A stretch of DNA of 7,869 bases from an uncultured Clostridia bacterium (lineage in GTDB: Bacteria > Bacillota > Clostridia > Oscillospirales > Acutalibacteraceae): contig CALYNW010000036.1 in the NCBI GenBank assembly GCA_945224895.1, positions 1 through 7,869 on the forward strand, read 5' to 3'. Positions 6,209-7,869 of the stretch are shown in pieces. A program made the position numbers and the translations under genes. Each line of letters starts with the position of its first letter. The stretch's first letter is position 1. The notes under the pieces were generated by a model. That model made no database searches and was not told where the DNA came from. It saw only the letters and a program-made list of their open reading frames with translations.

Positions 6209-7776
6209 ATGATTTCCTCCAATATAGTTTCAATTTGCTTTTTTATATCTTCGGTTCCGTCATTTATTATGACGAAGTCGGAATTTTTTATGAAATATTC
6301 TTCATTAAGCTGAGACTCCATTCTTGCCCTTGCCTGCTCCTTTGATATGCCGTCACGGCTCATAATCCTTTCAAGCCTTGTTTTATAAGAAGCCGTTACG
6401 GCAATAACCTTGTAGCATTTTTCCTGTGCATTTGCCTCAAAAAGCTGTGGCGCATCAAGCACGCTTGGTATTTTTGCCTTGCTTTCACAAAGAGAAATAA
6501 CCGCAGGGTGAACTATTGAATTGAGAAGCGCAAGCCTTTTATCGTCTGAAAAAACGATTTCACTAAGCCTTTTCCTGTCAACAGCATTGTTCACAATTAT
6601 ATCCTGCCCGAAATTCTCCTTAAGCTCATCAAAAAGCTTAGGGTTATTTTCGTAAATTTCTTTAACACAATCGTCGCAGTTAATAATGTTAAAGCCCAAG
6701 GATTTCAGATAATCACAGACGTAGCCCTTGCCTGCTCCTGTCTGACCTGTTAAGCCGATTGTAAATGGCTTTTTCAAATCAATTATGTTAAATGCGGCGG
6801 CTCTGATTAGGCGGTTATAGACAGCCATTCCCACACCTGTTGTATGAGGAATTCTTGCATAAACCTTTTTTGCGCCCATTTCGTCAAGCTCTCTTAAGGC
6901 ATCGAAAAGCTCTCTTGCCTGTGACAAATCGTCGTTTTCCTTTCCGAATGTCACCTTAGGAATTTTTACATCGTCACCTTCATAGCAAAGGGCAAAGGCG
7001 TTTTTACGTGAATTTACAAATTTCTCGTAGGTTTCCTTGTCCGCGTCGACGATAACAACCCTTGCCCGTGGGGCGTAGTGCTTGTATTTCATACCCGGTG
7101 ATGCGGCTGTTTCGTTATCCTTCATTCCCTCGAGGACAGCCCTTGAAACCTCTACCTCGCCGATAACAGCTTCAATCATTTCCTTGGTGATTGCACCGGG
7201 ACGGAGAATTACAGGCTTTTCTGTTGCAAGGGTGATAACTGTTGATTCAACTCCGAATTCACAGTCACCGCCGTCAATGATGCCGTCGATTTTCCCCATC
7301 ATATCGTCAATGACATATTTTGCCCTTGTTGGTGACGGCAGTCCCGAGGTATTGGCACTTGGTGCCGCAACAGGACATCCTGCCGCCTCAATTAGTCTGC
7401 GTGCCGTTTCATTTTCAGGCATACGCACTGCAACGGTGTCAAGACCACCGCTTACGACATTGCCCACCTTGTCACTTTTAGGCAAAATTATTGTAAGAGG
7501 TGCAGGGAAAAATGCGTCAATGAGCGCCTGTGCCTTTGGCGTAACCTCTTTAACGAGGGGGATTATATCTTCTTTTCTGCATATGTGGACTATGAGAGGG
7601 TTGTCACTTGGTCTGCCCTTGGCAACGTAAATTTTTTTGACAGCCTCGTCATTGAGTGCGTCTGCACCTAAGCCGTAAACCGTTTCGGTAGGAAAAGCAA
7701 CAAGTCCGCCGGTTTTGATTATTTTTCCTGCTTCCTTTATATCATATTCACTTTCGGTAAATATTTTAGTTTTCAT
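6205..7776 (-). CDS. tsaC-coaE: TsaC/Sua5-CoaE fusion: threonylcarbamoyl-AMP synthase plus dephospho-CoA kinase (right copy)
   Basis: Identical in all 523 residues to the copy at 1510-3081, including the KRSN residues of the TsaC domain, the Sua5 domain and the CoaE domain with Gly351 in the P-loop. Only the context differs: no prfA precedes it, and the 92 visible upstream bases show no convincing -35/-10 pair. An AAAAAGG-like ribosome site lies about 13 bases before the ATG. The 19 bases before the ATG match the left copy at about 14 positions without gaps, possibly only because both are A-rich. Transcription may come from a gene beyond the window, or the copy may be silent. Confidence 0.95.
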   Translation of the reverse strand: MKTKIFTESEYDIKEAGKIIKTGGLVAFPTETVYGLGADALNDEAVKKIYVAKGRPSDNPLIVHICRKEDIIPLVKEVTPKAQALIDAFFPAPLTIILPKSDKVGNVVSGGLDTVAVRMPENETARRLIEAAGCPVAAPSANTSGLPSPTRAKYVIDDMMGKIDGIIDGGDCEFGVESTVITLATEKPVILRPGAITKEMIEAVIGEVEVSRAVLEGMKDNETAASPGMKYKHYAPRARVVIVDADKETYEKFVNSRKNAFALCYEGDDVKIPKVTFGKENDDLSQARELFDALRELDEMGAKKVYARIPHTTGVGMAVYNRLIRAAAFNIIDLKKPFTIGLTGQTGAGKGYVCDYLKSLGFNIINCDDCVKEIYENNPKLFDELKENFGQDIIVNNAVDRKRLSEIVFSDDKRLALLNSIVHPAVISLCESKAKIPSVLDAPQLFEANAQEKCYKVIAVTASYKTRLERIMSRDGISKEQARARMESQLNEEYFIKNSDFVIINDGTEDIKKQIETILEEII

Positions 7777-7777
7777 A

Positions 7778-7869
7778 TCTATGTTTTTACCTTTTTGCTT
7801 TGTTGAATAAATTCGGGTTTATCGAGGAGTTATTGCAACAAATTATCGTAGGGGCTTGCATTGCAAGCC
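7778..7869. other. Copy-specific upstream region of the right tsaC-coaE gene
   Basis: These 92 bases share no long similarity with the prfA side of the left copy. They contain the 13-mer TAAATTCGGGTTT (7808-7820), also found at 4520-4532 at the edge of the composite palindrome block, and then the start of another palindromic element. No open reading frame or clear promoter is visible. The arrangement looks like a shortened version of the composite block, with about 26 bp between the 13-mer and the element instead of about 190 bp. Confidence 0.6.
7847..7869. repeat. Palindromic extragenic element, copy 3 (cut by the window end)
   Basis: The first 23 bases of the element seen at 31-87 and 4726-4782, matching exactly until the window stops. 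The preceding AACAA (7837-7841) also resembles the AACAA before the other copies. The right-hand two-gene set is therefore bracketed by this element on both sides. Confidence 0.85.

Larger units (their letters stand above)
4696..7777. repeat. Right copy of the long perfect direct repeat
   Basis: Second copy of bases 1-3082, with the same two genes in the same orientation and the same downstream element. Upstream of its tsaC-coaE gene the sequence differs completely in origin: no prfA, but about 30 bases of A/T-rich leader, then a shared 13-mer and a partial palindromic element. The copies are separated by 1,613 bp of single-copy DNA (3083-4695). Confidence 0.97.

Overview
The window reads like a low-to-moderate GC genome of an anaerobic Firmicute (class Clostridia, probably an Oscillospiraceae/Ruminococcaceae-type gut bacterium). 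This is inferred from four things: Clostridia-type versions of DUF951, RF1 and an M18 aminopeptidase; strong AGGAGG-like ribosome binding sites; a consensus sigma-A promoter; and dense palindromic intergenic repeats of the kind common in that group. All convincing genes lie on the minus strand, so transcription runs from high to low coordinates.

Layout in the direction of transcription: (1) 7869-7778, a short non-coding leader holding a partial palindromic repeat; (2) 7776-6205, a TsaC/Sua5-CoaE fusion gene; (3) 6208-4802, an M18 aminopeptidase gene overlapping it by 4 bp; (4) 4801-4454, a 348-bp gene-free stretch packed with nested palindromes, then a good promoter; (5) 4453-4262, a small DUF951 zinc-ribbon-like gene; (6) 4213-3137, prfA (RF1); (7) 3081-1510, a second TsaC/Sua5-CoaE gene; (8) 1513-107, a second M18 gene; (9) 106-1, the same palindromic repeat again.

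The dominant feature is a direct repeat of at least 3,082 bp (1-3082 = 4696-7777, offset 4,695 bp). It carries the tsaC-coaE and M18 genes plus the downstream hairpin element, and I saw no difference between the copies. The identity stops one base upstream of the tsaC-coaE start codon. The left copy therefore sits in a promoter-DUF951-prfA operon, while the right copy has different upstream DNA leading into another copy of the palindromic element. Both window ends also fall inside this repeat family. The duplication is thus either a very recent rearrangement at the palindromic elements or an assembly artefact, and the sequence alone cannot decide.

Functionally the operon is translation-centred housekeeping. 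RF1 terminates translation, TsaC/Sua5 makes the threonylcarbamoyl-adenylate used for tRNA t6A37, CoaE completes coenzyme A synthesis, and the M18 enzyme trims peptides. I found no defence system, transposase, CRISPR array, tRNA or rRNA. The most interesting items are the duplication and its junctions, the TsaC-Sua5-CoaE fusion with a Gly in its Walker A motif where Ser/Thr is usual, the composite palindrome block at 4520-4782, and a possible 11-codon leader ORF in front of only one copy.
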